Assembly: GCA_023512835.1 (NCBI GenBank)
Contig: CM042091.1
Location: 39,074,107 to 39,138,106 of the forward strand
DNA from: Taxillus chinensis
Taxonomy: Eukaryota > Streptophyta > Magnoliopsida > Santalales > Loranthaceae
Reading direction: 5' to 3'
Length of the DNA: 64,000 nucleotides
This document shows, in pieces, positions 34,801 through 46,966 of this stretch. The notes beneath the pieces are model-generated. The model was not told the origin of the DNA. It searched no databases and was given only the letters and a program-made list of their open reading frames with translations. Within the stretch, counting starts at the first letter, position 1. Each line of letters opens with the position of its first letter. The translations under genes were made by a program, and so were the position numbers.

Positions 34801-35350
34801 CCACTTGACACGCGATAGTCGATCGCCATGTACGCACGTCACCATGTGCAACCTATTTCGTCTTTGTACATATGCTCTCTTAAATGCGTAATTCTTATGG
34901 CCGGTCTGGCAGCATCACCACGTGCGAGCTTATCACTCTTACCTTTTAAATGCAGCCGTTTAAACAGGATGATAGTAACGAGAAGACAAAGAAAAACACA
35001 AAAACTAGACAAAATACAAGATAGATTATAAAAAACACTTATTACCAATTGGTGAGTAAAAAGGTAGTAAAGAGCGCTATATAAATTCATTAACTTGCCA
35101 TTTTAGGAGCTAACACATGTATAAATCACACAATCAGTATGTGTATTAGAGTGAGTTAAATTCTTGAGAAAGAAAGGGTTCTTGCATTATAGTTTTAGGT
35201 TGGTTTTTCTTTTTATTTTCGCTAAAATTAAATTAATTGATTCATGTTTAGATCTGTTTGTTTTGCGGGATGAAATTTCTAAATATGCGGTTTCCTTTAC
35301 GATTAATTGTTAACCCTGATGCCAACATTCTAACAATGTTTAACCTGCAC
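31861..35350. other. AT-rich intergenic DNA
   Basis: No supported gene. 33480-33720 is very AT-rich, with repeated TTTATTTAAT words. Around 34010-34080 a stretch beginning GCAAGTGTATGATCG, followed by CCCACGGAGATC, resembles sequence often seen in decayed plant LTRs. The open frames here (33723-33905, 34828-35090) have no domain. Confidence 0.4.
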
Positions 35351-37200
35351 ATAGATGTCACGCCCCAATCTCCCCATCATGAAATGGTTATAACCGCTCA
35401 TGCTTTCCTTGGGAGGATTAGGTGAGGGTGTAAAACACTGGCAGAGTTGTAACATAGTATTGTCTATCATTTCAAACAGGAACACCAACCCGACTAGGAG
35501 GCGGCCGTCAATCTATCTCCCTCTCACCTATTATCTACGATATTCATGTGTAACCAATGAGGCTATGTATTTATTTATAAACCTATGGTTGCACTTAATA
35601 AATATGCCCACTTAAGTTAACTAATAATAATATCTAATATTAATAGTGTTAAACTTCTTTAAATAATAAGTGTAATCACTAGAGTGTCCTCCAGACTCGT
35701 GACTAGTATAAAGATGCTTGATATCCCCCAAGATCTAAGCTAGATTGAATGGGTATATAGGTTTGTATACGAGAGAGGGAGTGAATACGTATAACTTAAG
35801 CCTATCCTTTTGGTTCCAAGAGTAGTGTAATAATCGGAGGTATTCTGCAAATGTAGTTAGTGTTTAGGATGGTATATTAGTGTCTGTTCAATATGATTAA
35901 TAGTAGGTATGTATGGGAAGAAAAACAGAGACACATGGTTACGTGGTTCGATCGATGTGATGTCTCCATGGTGGTGAGGTGAATTTCTGTGAGTCTAATC
36001 CATGCTATCTTTCGAATGACGGTGAGTCTAGCCCTTGTTATAAACAAGGATTAACTCTCTCTTTTCTTTTAAATGCAAATCCAAAACAATCTTACTTTAG
36101 TACTCGCTCCGTGCGATGAAGCTGTTTAGCATGTCTACTCTGCGCGTTCATGCTGTTTCCTTGTTTGACACTAACCCACTCCTTTGCCGAACTTACACCT
36201 ATTTGTCGAATGTAGGAGGAAGAAGAGCAGTTAACTCTTTGTATCTTGCTGATCTTCATCTCTCTTGTGTATTTCAAACTGACCTCTGCATCTCTTACTA
36301 TATCCTTGGTGGTACATTCTTATGTATGATATTAATGCTCCTTCTTAAAGTAAGGCATATCCTTGCTTTATAGGTGGAAACCTCTGTAAGAAACCCTTAC
36401 GCTAGGGTTAAACATGTTTCACCTTTTGATCTTCTTTGTTGAAACATGTTATACGCCTCGGATGACATCCATGTGTTTCCCAACACTTAGTATGCTCGAG
36501 ATATGTCGTCCAGAGTGATAACTTAAACACGTCTTGATGCGTTTTGGATCTTCGACTAGCCACGGCCTCGTAGATATATATGCCTCGTAACCCATTTACT
36601 TGAGCTACCTCCGAGTCTTTAGCTGAAATATTCGAGTTTGAGTCTTGAACCTTGAGAATTGATCTTCTAATTCTTACGCTCTTTGGCTTGAAGCTAGGTT
36701 AGAACCCGGTGCTGGACTAACGTCTCGCTCATGGGCCTTTGAACTCTCCGAGTCTCCAGTTTCCGTCCGGTTCAGCTGCCTCTTCCTTGGCTAATCATCT
36801 GTTCACCTCGGTGAGTCTGCTAGTCTTTAACCTGCGAGCTTCAACTTGTGAACTTCGACTCTCAACCTTTCTTATTCGATACCCAATGGGTCTTCGAGCC
36901 CTGGAAGTCTTTGAGTCTCAGAGCATACTCTACACTGCTCTTGTCTTCAAATCTTTGATCTTGTGGATCTACAGTTTGTGACCTTGTGTACCATCAGGTG
37001 GTGCTTGAAGCTGTGCTGGCTTGATCTTCGACCCCGCACCTTCGAGTCGATGATCTTCGACATTGGTAAGTACATGGTTAGACTCCCTACGAGCTCTCTA
37101 GAGATCACTCTGCGAAGTTATCTGACCCGATGCGGATCTTCGACCCCGGCGTCTGGCCGCTTCCGCATAATGTTACATAATGTTGACAACAATGACAAAC
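35351..37200. other. Decayed LTR-like region with GAGTC/GACTC words
   Basis: TGTCACGCCCC at 35355 looks like an LTR terminus. The block around 35910-35960 (ACACATGGTTACGTGGTTCGA) is typical of large copia LTRs. From 36540 to 37170 it is full of CTTCGA, GAGTC and GACTC words like those in the LTRs at 37964 and 56303. I could not pair it with a second LTR. Confidence 0.4.
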
Positions 37201-37963
37201 CATAAGATCATGGGAACAACAATACTCTTTTGGATAGAGATTTGGTCATTAGATCATCATTGACACGACTCGCACAAAACCAAAAGAGAGAAAAATAATG
37301 AGTCACCACCAAACAAAATCAAGGTGTGTTTTGCCACCTAGAAGGGTTTACGGTTTTAGAGAATAGGTTCGGGAGTCGATTACGTGTGAGGAAGGAAGAA
37401 GTACTCTCACATTCTCCCGATACCTAAAATTGGTACCTAGTCTTTGTTTATGAGTGTTTGCGTGTTTTAAGTTTTTTGTTTTCCTTTTTTATTATGTTTT
37501 GGAATGGGGTGGTTTTTATTTGAAAAGCCGGATGTGGGAGTTGATCCCTTGTGGCAAGGATGCGAGAGGAGAATTTTAATAAAGCGAAAAAGACCATTGC
37601 CCCGATTGATATAGTCTTGAATAGCAAGGACGTGAGCATGGCTTCAATCCCAAGGCCGTTAGGGCCTTTTTCTTTCTAGAAAAGGTTTAATGTTATCCTT
37701 TTGTTTAATCCGGGAAAATAGAAAGAGAGTTGATAGTCGGGTGGTGAGGATATGAGCATGGAGCTTAATCCCACGGCCATTGGGGCCTTTGTTTTTCTAA
37801 AAAGACTTAAAAATATCTTAATGTTTTATCTAGGAAAACAAGAAGATATATCGATTTTTAGTGTGATGTAACAAAATTAAAGAAAGGGATAGAAAGAAAA
37901 ACTTGGAAATATTGAGGTTGATGCTTTTCTACTGGTGCTTTGTTTTTTGTTTTTTGTAGAATG
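37201..37963 (-). repeat. Left part of an LTR-type sequence split by the Sirevirus-like element
   Basis: It shares the block GAGTC(A/G)CCACC ... GGGAGTCGATTACGTGTGAGGAAGG with the solo LTR at 40293-44014 (its 40373-40485 part), in the same order and orientation. It ends with GAATG, the target duplication of the 20-kb element. Confidence 0.5.
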
Positions 37964-39868
37964 TGTAGGTCCCAAAGTGAGTCCAGAGGGGGTGAATAGA
38001 CTTTCTTAATATGCGGAAGCTAGACTATTGGTGGTTTTGGATTACTTTAGCGATGACTATGATGGAAGTATTTATGGAGAGATGACAGAAGTATTGTGAG
38101 GATAAAGTGAGTGATAATGAACTATCGAGACAAAAACGAGATAAGAGTAAATGCTCTTCTCTCAACCGGATCTAGGTTGTGAAAGAGATGGTTTATGATA
38201 GATCGAAGTGTGGAAAACAAACAACACTGAGATCAAGACTTAATGAAAGTGCTAGATCTTTGATGAGCAAGAGATTCGTGAATACTTAACAGTTTGCTCT
38301 TGTTATTGACTTACTGCGCCTGACACCTTCTTTAATTTCTCTCGGAGTCTCTCTTTAGTGTTGGAACACTCTGTGTTTGGTTAACACTCGGGATTCTTTT
38401 TCTCAAGTCCGTCAGAACTATTTTCTTGTGTTCTGTGTGTTTCCTTCTTTTGAGAGAGAGGTTAAACTCTTGATTTTAGTAATTTTGTGCGTGAGATATA
38501 TTTTTAAGATTAAAGTGCTCGTGTGCCATGATGTCCGTCCCGACAGATGACTTCTCGCCACTGAAAATGCGGAATGTCGGGGGGATGGGTTGATCACTTT
38601 GATTTGCGGATCGGATGCCCATCTGCGTATTTGGCATGCGGTCGATCTTGGCTGTTCATCGTGGATGGTAGTTGGCAACAATTATTGCGTCATTAATGCG
38701 CTCGCTTGCTCGGGATGGCGCCGACTTGCTTGTACAAACCCTAGTGACAATATCGCTAAGTAGTTATGTTTAGGGTTGTAATTTTGCCTCGGAGGTAGAT
38801 GCCTTCTAGGTTCGGTGATTCGAAGATTTCGGTTACTTTGTAGAAAGTTGCGAAGTTTTGCTTCGAGGCTTTATGGTGTTTACTGCGAGTCTACGACTCA
38901 CATCTTCGAGTCTTCGGCTAGAGCTCAGGTTGGATTAGCCTTTTGTGTCACTACGGTAACTAAAGTCTACGACTCTACGAGTTTACGACTCTTTGAATAA
39001 CGCTTAGAGTGACTTCTTGGTCCATCTAATCTACATTGTGTAGCTAGAGTCTACGCCCTGGTTCTGCGGGTCTCCGACCTTGGGTCTCTCGATTTACTAT
39101 ATTTGACTAAGTGGTCTAAAAATCTTCGACTCTACGAGTCTTGACTTCGCTTTTCTTCCTTAGTCTTTCACAGAGGCTCATAAAGTGAGTTTCTGTAGGG
39201 CTACGACCCTTTAGCTACAACCATCGATCTCCGAGTGCGGAAGTGTGGCAATTTCTCTCCGAGTTGCGACTCTACGACCCTTGATTACAATTTCATTTGT
39301 TTTCCGGTCTTTATAGCATCGACTCTTCGACCTTGACCTACGAGTCTCGAGTCCGGTTTTCTTAACGGTGTTCGAAGGCTTCGACTCACGACTTTCAATC
39401 GCTATGAGTCCGGTTTTCTCTACCGCTGTTGAAAGCCGACTCCGTGCGACTTTCGATCTCTGAGTCTACAAGTCCTATTTTCTTAACGGTGTTGAAGGGT
39501 TTTGACTCACGAGTCTTCGAGTCTACGGACTACTAGTGCACGAGTCGTTTAGCTTTGGTTATTGTTCTTAAAAATTCTTCGACTCTACGAGTCTCGGAAC
39601 TTATTAGCTTACACGTAACACTCACTTTTAGTACTATGACTCTATGACCTTCGACTACGGATCTACAAGTCGCGAGTTACATCCTGTTTCGCCTTGAGTC
39701 TCTAGACTCTACGAGTCTCTGAGTCTCTTGCCAACGAGTCCATCTGTGACGGTTTTACTTCTACGAACTTCGACTCTTCGACCCTTCGACCTTCGGTCTA
39801 CCTTGGTTCTTGAGTCTCCGGACTTAGACTATATTTTGGCAGCTTCATCAAATCCTATATTTCCAACA
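37964..39868 (-). repeat. 3' LTR of the Sirevirus-like element
   Basis: 1,905 bp. The low-coordinate end is unique-looking; 38815-39810 is a dense array of GAGTCTTCGACTC-like words. It differs from the 5' LTR by many small indels inside the array. Confidence 0.88.
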
Positions 39869-40682
39869 ATCTCCCCTATTTAATGTGGTGACAACGGTAA
39901 ATCATGAAGTCGGGACTACGAGTTTGATGGGCAATTTTAGATTCCGCAGAAGATATCTTTGCATGTAAGGAATTTGGAGGAGTTCGAAAGTTCAAAAATA
40001 CACACTCCACTCCCCGTGGGCGTTAGTCTCTCCGGCTCCTGTCAAAGATAGCTCCCCTATGAGCTTGCTCTGCACAGCTGCACTCCCCTTTGCGGGGTGA
40101 GGAGCAAGCACCAGAACACAAACCTCATGGGAACAAGATAAGAAGGCACAAAATAGCAGCCAGTTGAGCAAAGATATACATAAAAAGTAGCCGACGTTAA
40201 GAAGTACACTAAAAGTGAAAAGGAAGAAAAGCGATTATACAAGGAATTCGAGTACAAGGCGATTCTGGGTTAAATTCGAGTAGAGTACAGTATGTCATCA
40301 CGAATTTCGTCCGAGAGGAAACCGCTTTTGGGGTGCAGTTCCCCAAACCCTCATCCGAATGGTGATGAAAAATTAGAGTCGCCACCAACCGTTTTTAGGG
40401 TGCGGTTGGTCACCTACAAGAATTTGATCTAAGTTGCTAGGGATGGGCTCGGAAGTTGGTTACGCGTGGGGGAAGGGCTAGCACCCCCACGGCACCCCTT
40501 TCGAGTTCCTATCTTAGGAGTTTGAAAATTTCTAACTTGTTTTAACCGTTTGTTAGTCCATGACAAAATTTTCCTATGGCCTATAGTTCAATTTTTTTTA
40601 GTTGTTTGTTAAAGTTTGAAATTAAATCAAAATTACCCCAAACCTCTAAGGGATATCCTAATATTTTGTTTTGTTTTTATTT

Positions 40683-40714
<32 letters not shown>

Positions 40715-41127
40715 TGTTTTTTGTTTTTTTTGTTGACATTTTTGACATTTTTTTTAGAAATTAAATTTAGTTTTAAAAGCTAAAAGAATCCTAAAGATTT
40801 TAAATTATCTAAGTCTTATGTAAGTTTAAAACTTAAAATGCATGTTTTTTCCTTCTGATACTAAGGATGAAAAAAAGCAAAAATCCAAGTATTGAAAAGC
40901 CCAAGTGTTGGGAAAAGGGTTTTTTTTGCCTTTTTTTGTTTTGTTTTTCTATTTTTGTTTGTTTTGTTTTTTTGTTTTTTTTTGGAAAATGTTTTTAACT
41001 GAAAAAGGCTCTTTTTTTAGATTTTTTATTTTTGTTTTAGAAAAGTTGTTTTGTTTTATTTTTTGTTTTGTTTTTCTTTTTGTTTTTGTCTATTTTTTTA
41101 AACACATTTATACAAAAATTAAGAAAG

Positions 41128-41190
41128 GTTAATAAAAATAAAAATAAAAATAAAAATAAAAATAATAAAAAGAATAAAAATAAATAAATA
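41128..41190. repeat. AAAAT microsatellite
   Basis: Imperfect run of (AATAAA/AAAAT) units within the solo LTR. Confidence 0.85.
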
Positions 41191-42385
41191 AGACAAACAT
41201 AGGTGATGTGTGTGATCGTGTCATTCACAAAAATAAAACTCTTTTTTTTCTTCCTCACTTTTTCTCTCCTTTCTTTTCTCTTCTTTTTTTTTTGTTACTT
41301 TTTCACTTATCTTTTTATTATTTACACATTACAAGAAAAAAGGTCTCCGACCTAATTACAAACGACATGGAAATAAAGAACAAAAGACTAAAATAAAATA
41401 TCTAGTATTATATTCCTGCAAAATTGATTGTTAACGCCAAACAAAACCAAATACAATATGGCGTAAAACCCACACAAACAATCGGGCACGGGATCAACTT
41501 TCTTATGTGGACACGAGGTGGAAAATCAAACAAGCAAACGAGATGGAACAAATGGATTCTCCGCATAATCAATGTTTACAAAATCATTTATTTTTAAAAA
41601 AACAATAGGCACAACAAAGCCCAGGACAAACGCACGCCAAACCAAAGTAGAAACAAAACCAAAGCTCCAAGAACAGAGCCAATCAAAACCAGAATGAGCC
41701 AATAGGGAGGTACACGAGTTAATAAATCTGGATAGAAACAAAATAGAAAGAAAAATAAGGTCATTAAGAAAACTAAGTAGGCTCACCTAGCGAGTTTTTT
41801 AGCGAAAACAAACAAGCTCAATTAAAATAAATAGACTCGAGTTAACCCCTTTGGTCTTCCGTTCTTGGCGACTGGGGTTATTTAATATGTACGCATGAAT
41901 CCAGGTTTAATAAAACAAAAGCATAACAAAACCGAGCTTCCTAAAACAGAACAAACAGACCACAGCAGCGTATGCAACGCTCAAACCAAAAACGAAACAA
42001 AACCAGTGTATACCAAAGACAGAACAGAACACTAACACAAACCAAAACAAAACTAGTATGCAGAACAACACTAGGAAAAGAACACCAAATAACAGAACCA
42101 AAAGAAAAACGATACGGGAAAACAAAAATGAAACAGAACAGACCCATATATACCCAGAACTAGCATATATCAAATGCCACACAATCAACATTAATGACCC
42201 AAGAATCATATTAAATAGACCCTACAACCAACCTTTCTTCACCCTCAAAAACCAAAATGGGTTGTCTAGGCGGTTTGAGTAAAACCGGGAGACGCAGGGG
42301 CGGCGAAGGAGTAAAGAATGCGTCTCTTTCAACGAGGCCACGGTGAGGGTGGCTTCTCGGTCAACGAGGGCGTTGGTGCGACAAC

Positions 42386-42624
42386 GTCGTGGAATAGGCG
42401 CACGCCGTTGTTGAGTTTGTTGGCGCCATGGGTGGCGCTTGGAGGGGGCGCGTCAGCTAGCAACATCGTGGATGAGGTGCACGCCGTGGTTGAGATTGTT
42501 GGCGCTATGGACTGGCGTTTGGAGGGGCTGCGCTAGCTAGCAATGTCGTGGATGAGGTGCATATCGTGGTTGAAATCTTCGGCGCCGTGGACTGGCATTT
42601 GGAGGGGTCACGCCGGCTAGCGAT
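42386..42624. repeat. Three tandem 80-bp repeats
   Basis: Units 42386-42464, 42465-42544 and 42545-42624 each begin (G/A)TCGTGGA(A/T)(T/G)A and share TTGGCGC...CTAGC(A/G)A. They are GC-rich and lie inside the solo LTR. Confidence 0.85.
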
Positions 42625-43983
42625 GTCATGGAGGGATGAAGGACTACAACAACGAACGGTGCCTCTGGGTGTAGACGGAAACGTCAATGGAGGGCGGCGG
42701 CTATGGACGTGATTGAAGATGTCGTCGCAGGAGGGCGGAGGACTTCCTGGTCGATGGCGGCCGTCAACGAGGTGGGCTTCGATCGGGATGTTATGAAGGG
42801 ATGAGAAATTGAGAGGATATTATGATTCTCTGTGTGGTTGTCCGGCGATATGGTTCCGGATGGGGGACTCTCCATGGAAGGTGAGGGAGATGAGAGGGAG
42901 ATTCCAATCTATGGTTAGGTTTCTTAATCGTGAGAGCCCCCCTTTGGTTGTTCGATCTTGGGGTTTATATAGGATAGAACTAGGGTTTGGGGTTTGATTG
43001 GGGTGGCGTGGAGAGGTGAGTCACGGGCGTGGGCTAGGCTGGTTAGGCGTGTGAAGGCGGCAAGGGAAAGCCGGTTTTGGAAAGGCAGGGAAAGAGGGGA
43101 AGGGAAAGGGGAAATGAATCCATACCTTTGTAACCTCTACGCCTGCAACCTCTCGCGCGGGGAAGAAGGGACGCGCATTGCGTGAAAGAGACGAGACGGG
43201 GTTGCATCGGCTGCGTCGTGTGAGAGAGACGTGAGAGAGATGGAGACGAGGGAGAGAGTTGACCCTTTTTTTTTTTTTTTTCTTTTTGCTTTTTTGTTTT
43301 TGTTTTTTTTGTGTTTGTTTTTATTAATCAATTAAAAGGTGACACGTGGACTGAATTAGGCGGGAAAGAGAAAAAGATGGCGGCTAGGGTTTTAAAATTT
43401 TCAGTTGGGTATTTTCTAACTGATGTCTTTAGGTTTTTAGACTCGGGATGGCGACTCGAATTTTAAGAAATTATGAGAAAATTATTTTTCAACTCGGGAC
43501 ATCGTGACGAGTGACCCCGTGTCATTTTTATTTTAAAATGATTTTATTTTCGCGCCAAGCCTGTACTGCGATTATTTATTATCGAAAAACTTAATTTTTG
43601 ATTTTTATTGAAAAAGACCCCGGGAGCGAATATATACAATACATATGTCAAAATTCTCAAAATGACGAGTAGAATGAGAATATAAGGTTCGTGACCTGAT
43701 CCGGAGTGTCGTTTGAAAAGTCAATTACCGTTTTAACCACCGCTAGCGGCCCGAACGCTATTTTGACCATATCTTCTTCGTTTGACCTCAGAATCAAGCG
43801 TGGTCAAAGGCGTTGATCCTCGAATTTGATTTTCTATTGCCCAGGACTGGCTCTTTGGCATTTGGAGATCTTTTTGAATAATTTCTTGAAATCGGGCATT
43901 TACGACTTAGTGGTCACGACTCTGTCGTCCTGTAAAATTTCAACAAATCGAGTCAGCACGGAGGAAAATTGAATTTGATAAAA

Positions 43984-46966
43984 TCATCCAACCCGGAAAA
44001 AATGGGGTCCAACATAGTACACTCGGTGTAAACAGAAAAACAGCAGCTTGCTCGTGCAGGGAGTTGAGCTTGAGCAGTCAAGTAACAAGGCCGCTCGACC
44101 GCTCACACGATCAAATTCAAGCACGAGAGCTGGGAACCCGTTGGTGGTCAGGATGCGGATGTAATGGCAAACATAGAAGCCGCAACTATGAGCATCATCC
44201 TGAGCAGGAACGCCTTGCTTGACTCGCGTAATTTCTATCGGTTTGGAGAGATGATAACCACCACACCCATGCGAGTATCCCTGCATAACACGAGTGAGAG
44301 TGTGATTGAATTCACGCAATTGTTCACGCCGATGGATAAGTAAGGTACTAGGTTTGGAGTCGAAGATGACGATCTGTTGGTTCTTGAAGTCAATGTCGAG
44401 AAGAAACTAGTGCGGGGAGGTTGACAAGTAGGGAATGAGCACATGGTCTACCTCATCCCAGGGACGGAAGGAGTTCTCATATCTGCGACCCTGTATAATC
44501 TCGATCATTGCTGTATCATCGAGCAGCTGAGCCTACATGATCGGCAAACAGAGTTCCACCATGGTATCTCTGCGAATGTGGAGAGGTAGCTTCTCGAGAA
44601 AGGACTTCTGGGCGAAGATGAACCGAGTCATCTTAATGTTATCCATTTCTTCGCCGTCATGGAGTAGTCGACAAAGGTTAGGTCCGGTGAAGAAGGCTTC
44701 ATAGCCGCAGGTCCTCGCAGTGGTATCCCCAGCAACATAGGTGTTGAATGCAGCCAGTTCAGCTGAGGTGCCTCCAGTAGTTACAATGTGAGGTGGGGCT
44801 AAAGGTTGGTCAGTAGTGGTAGCGGTTGGTTTGGTAGGTGAAGCAGGCATGGTGTACTCAGTCGTACTTGGATGTGAAGTTGAGGGGCCTGGCTGAGTGG
44901 AAGAAGATGGTTGGCAGGGAGCAGCCGGCTGCTTCTTTATGCGGGTTGCAATTGGAACGTCATCATCATCATCAGAATCGAGATGACCGTGTTTTACGTG
45001 TCGCGCTTTCTCCCCGCATGTAAGTGGCAGTAGGCTGAGGTTGTGAGTGACTCGGAGAAGGTGCGGCTGGCTGTGGAGTATCGACTGGTTCAGTTGCAGG
45101 TCGGTCGGATGGCTGTGGGAGTGTGTTCTTGACCGTAAGTGATATTTCACCACTTGCAAGACGATGACATTCTGATAGAACAACTCCCAGAGTTGTACTG
45201 AGTCCTTTGTATTTTCTTTGGTAAGCTCCCTTGATGTCTTCACAGTGCTCCTCCAGATGTCTAAACCCATCTGTGGTCGCACTTATGAGTGATGTCATTT
45301 CTTGTTGCACCTTGTCGAGGGTACAATCTAATGATTCAACTTGAGTTCGTACCTCTTCCATGCTTGACTCTATGGTAGCCAGTTGTTCTTCAAAGGCCTG
45401 AGAGACTGTTGTCTTGAGGATGCTAGAGGAAATCAGTTTCTCAATGACCTTGCTGGCTAGAAGATCTACTTCTTCAGCCGTCAGAGAACGTGAGTGAGAC
45501 GCAGCTGGTACTAGAATAGCCATTGGGATATTGGTTGTGAACTCCTCACTCACTTGAGTGGCCACCTGATGAATGACATGTGCAGATGGTGTGGCCATCT
45601 CAGTCCTTTCCACAGTCTCACGAACTTGTGGGACAGATCCTCCATCAGAGTCACTGGCTGTAGCACCAGAAGTTTCTTCTTCTTCTGCTTCTTCTTCTAC
45701 AATAATGCCTACCACCTCAGCATCATGTGGAGTAGATGTGACAGGTGAGTCCACCATGATAGGAGATGGGGGAACTACTGATACGGCTTCCACTGGGTCT
45801 CTTCTTACATGACCCCGCTCGACTAACCAATGAATTAGATGGTCTCTATCTACCATCTGTTTTCCAAAGGCAATCCATGCCTTTCGTAAATCAGTGGGGG
45901 TCATATGAGCCTTGGCATACTCCATGTAAAAATCTTCTAGCTCAGACTCCCCAAGGGTGCTCAATAGTACAGGTGCAGTACCCTTATCCTCTGGGGTTTC
46001 CTGTGCTGGTGTCTGCCCTCAGACTGCAGGTTCTCTTACTTCTGCAGTATCCTTGGGAAGCTCGGCAGTAGGGGCCTCCTCAGGTGTAGAATCAGTGGGG
46101 AGATGAGTTCTGGCAATGTTCTCCACTACTTCAGTTATATGTATTGTTGCGGCGGATGCAGAGGAGCCCCTAGAAGTCTATGAGACACGAACCGGCTGTC
46201 GTGGTATGCAAACTGGGGCTCGTACAGAGCTGGCTGTGTCTCCTGCACGACTTCTTGCACCTGACTCAGTCCTCTTCATCGACTTGATCTCCAGCCAACC
46301 ATCCTCATAAATACTTTTAAATATGTATTTGGTTGGTAGTGGCACTGAGGGTCTATTGCAGAATACATCAGGGTGCAGGAACTTTAGGACTTTGGTGAGA
46401 AGAAGCCCAAAATGTCCCTTCTTGCTTTTGATCATGGAGTGTATCTGTGTTCCCCAGTCTACTCATTTTCCCTGTAGAACACTGCACATGATCTTTATCT
46501 GCTCATGACTTGTAGAGTCATGAGCCGTCTTCTTACATAGTAGGCATTGTCCGATGACTATGAGAGTCGCCAGTGCCTGACCGAAAAACCCAATCTTCAG
46601 GGCTCCCTGACCTTGCTTTTTGGGATTTGAATACCTAAGAAAAGACTTACACTTTTCTCTGGAAAGACTAGGAAGAGGATCAAAGTTACCTTTTGGGAGT
46701 GGACGTGCATCTCGTATTGTTTCGGCAGAGATACAAATCTCCACTCCGTGTACACTTCCCACCAAGTCGTCTCCAGCGAATGCCATGGTCTCGTACAATT
46801 CTGAGACATCTTCTATCAGTAAGTCTTGCATCCCTAAGCAGATAGATGCAATACCGGTTTCATCGAGGCGGCTTCTGAATTCGTCCAGCTAGCTGACTTT
46901 GGCGTCACCTATGGCTTCCCAGTTGATGATGAATCCTGGGACGATCTTGCGTATGTCGTCGGCCAT
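43984..46966 (-). pseudogene. Third ORF of the Sirevirus-like element: plant-transposon domain plus Ulp1/C48-type protease
   Basis: ATG at 46964-46966 follows a CT-rich leader. The N-terminal third (DLLIEDVSELYETMAF, GHFGLLLTKVLKFL) resembles the 'putative plant transposon protein' domain. The middle is acidic and Ser/Pro/Thr-rich, with helical segments (45540-45160) likely to be coiled coil. The C-terminal part has the Ulp1/C48 arrangement: Leu-Asp-Gly/Asp-Gly-Glu box (HDGEEMDNIKM, about 44660), His in 'PH*F' (about 44412), Asp in VIFDS (about 44370), and Gln-Cys in AQDDAHSCGFYVC (about 44205-44165). This family cleaves SUMO-like tags. Breaks: TAG 46889, TGA 46463, TAG 46178, TGA near 46019, a frameshift near 45010, TAG 44533, TAG near 44409 (in place of the Trp after the catalytic His). 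The last residues come from the solo LTR. Confidence 0.72.

Larger units (their letters stand above)
40293..44014 (-). mobile_element. Solo LTR (gypsy-type) cutting the third ORF
   Basis: The minus strand starts TGTTGGACCCC (44014) and ends GTGATGACA (40293). The flanking 5-mers are CAGTA (40288-40292) and TAGTA (44015-44019), a target duplication with one mismatch. Skipping the block lets the third-ORF frame run on from codons near 44016 to a stop about 80 bp beyond 40292. It contains T-rich low-complexity DNA (40690-41110), an AAAAT array (41128-41190) and an 80-bp tandem repeat. Its GAGTCGCCACC block and size suggest a Tat/Ogre- or Athila-like gypsy LTR. The open frames inside (41526-42209, 42318-43331) look spurious. 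Confidence 0.75.

Noticed and set aside
35355..35640. Possible complete LTR starting TGTCACGCCCC
   Set aside because: The start resembles an LTR end, but I found neither a matching second copy nor a target duplication, so only a low-confidence mention is kept.
38815..39810. GAGTC word array as a CRISPR array or tandem gene
   Set aside because: No constant repeat-spacer pattern and no open frame; present in both LTRs.
41526..43331. Several open frames of 60-100 codons
   Set aside because: All are inside the solo LTR in low-complexity or tandem-repeat sequence and overlap on both strands.
45554..46310. Plus-strand frames of 64-101 codons
   Set aside because: They are antisense shadows of the third ORF of the Sirevirus-like element.
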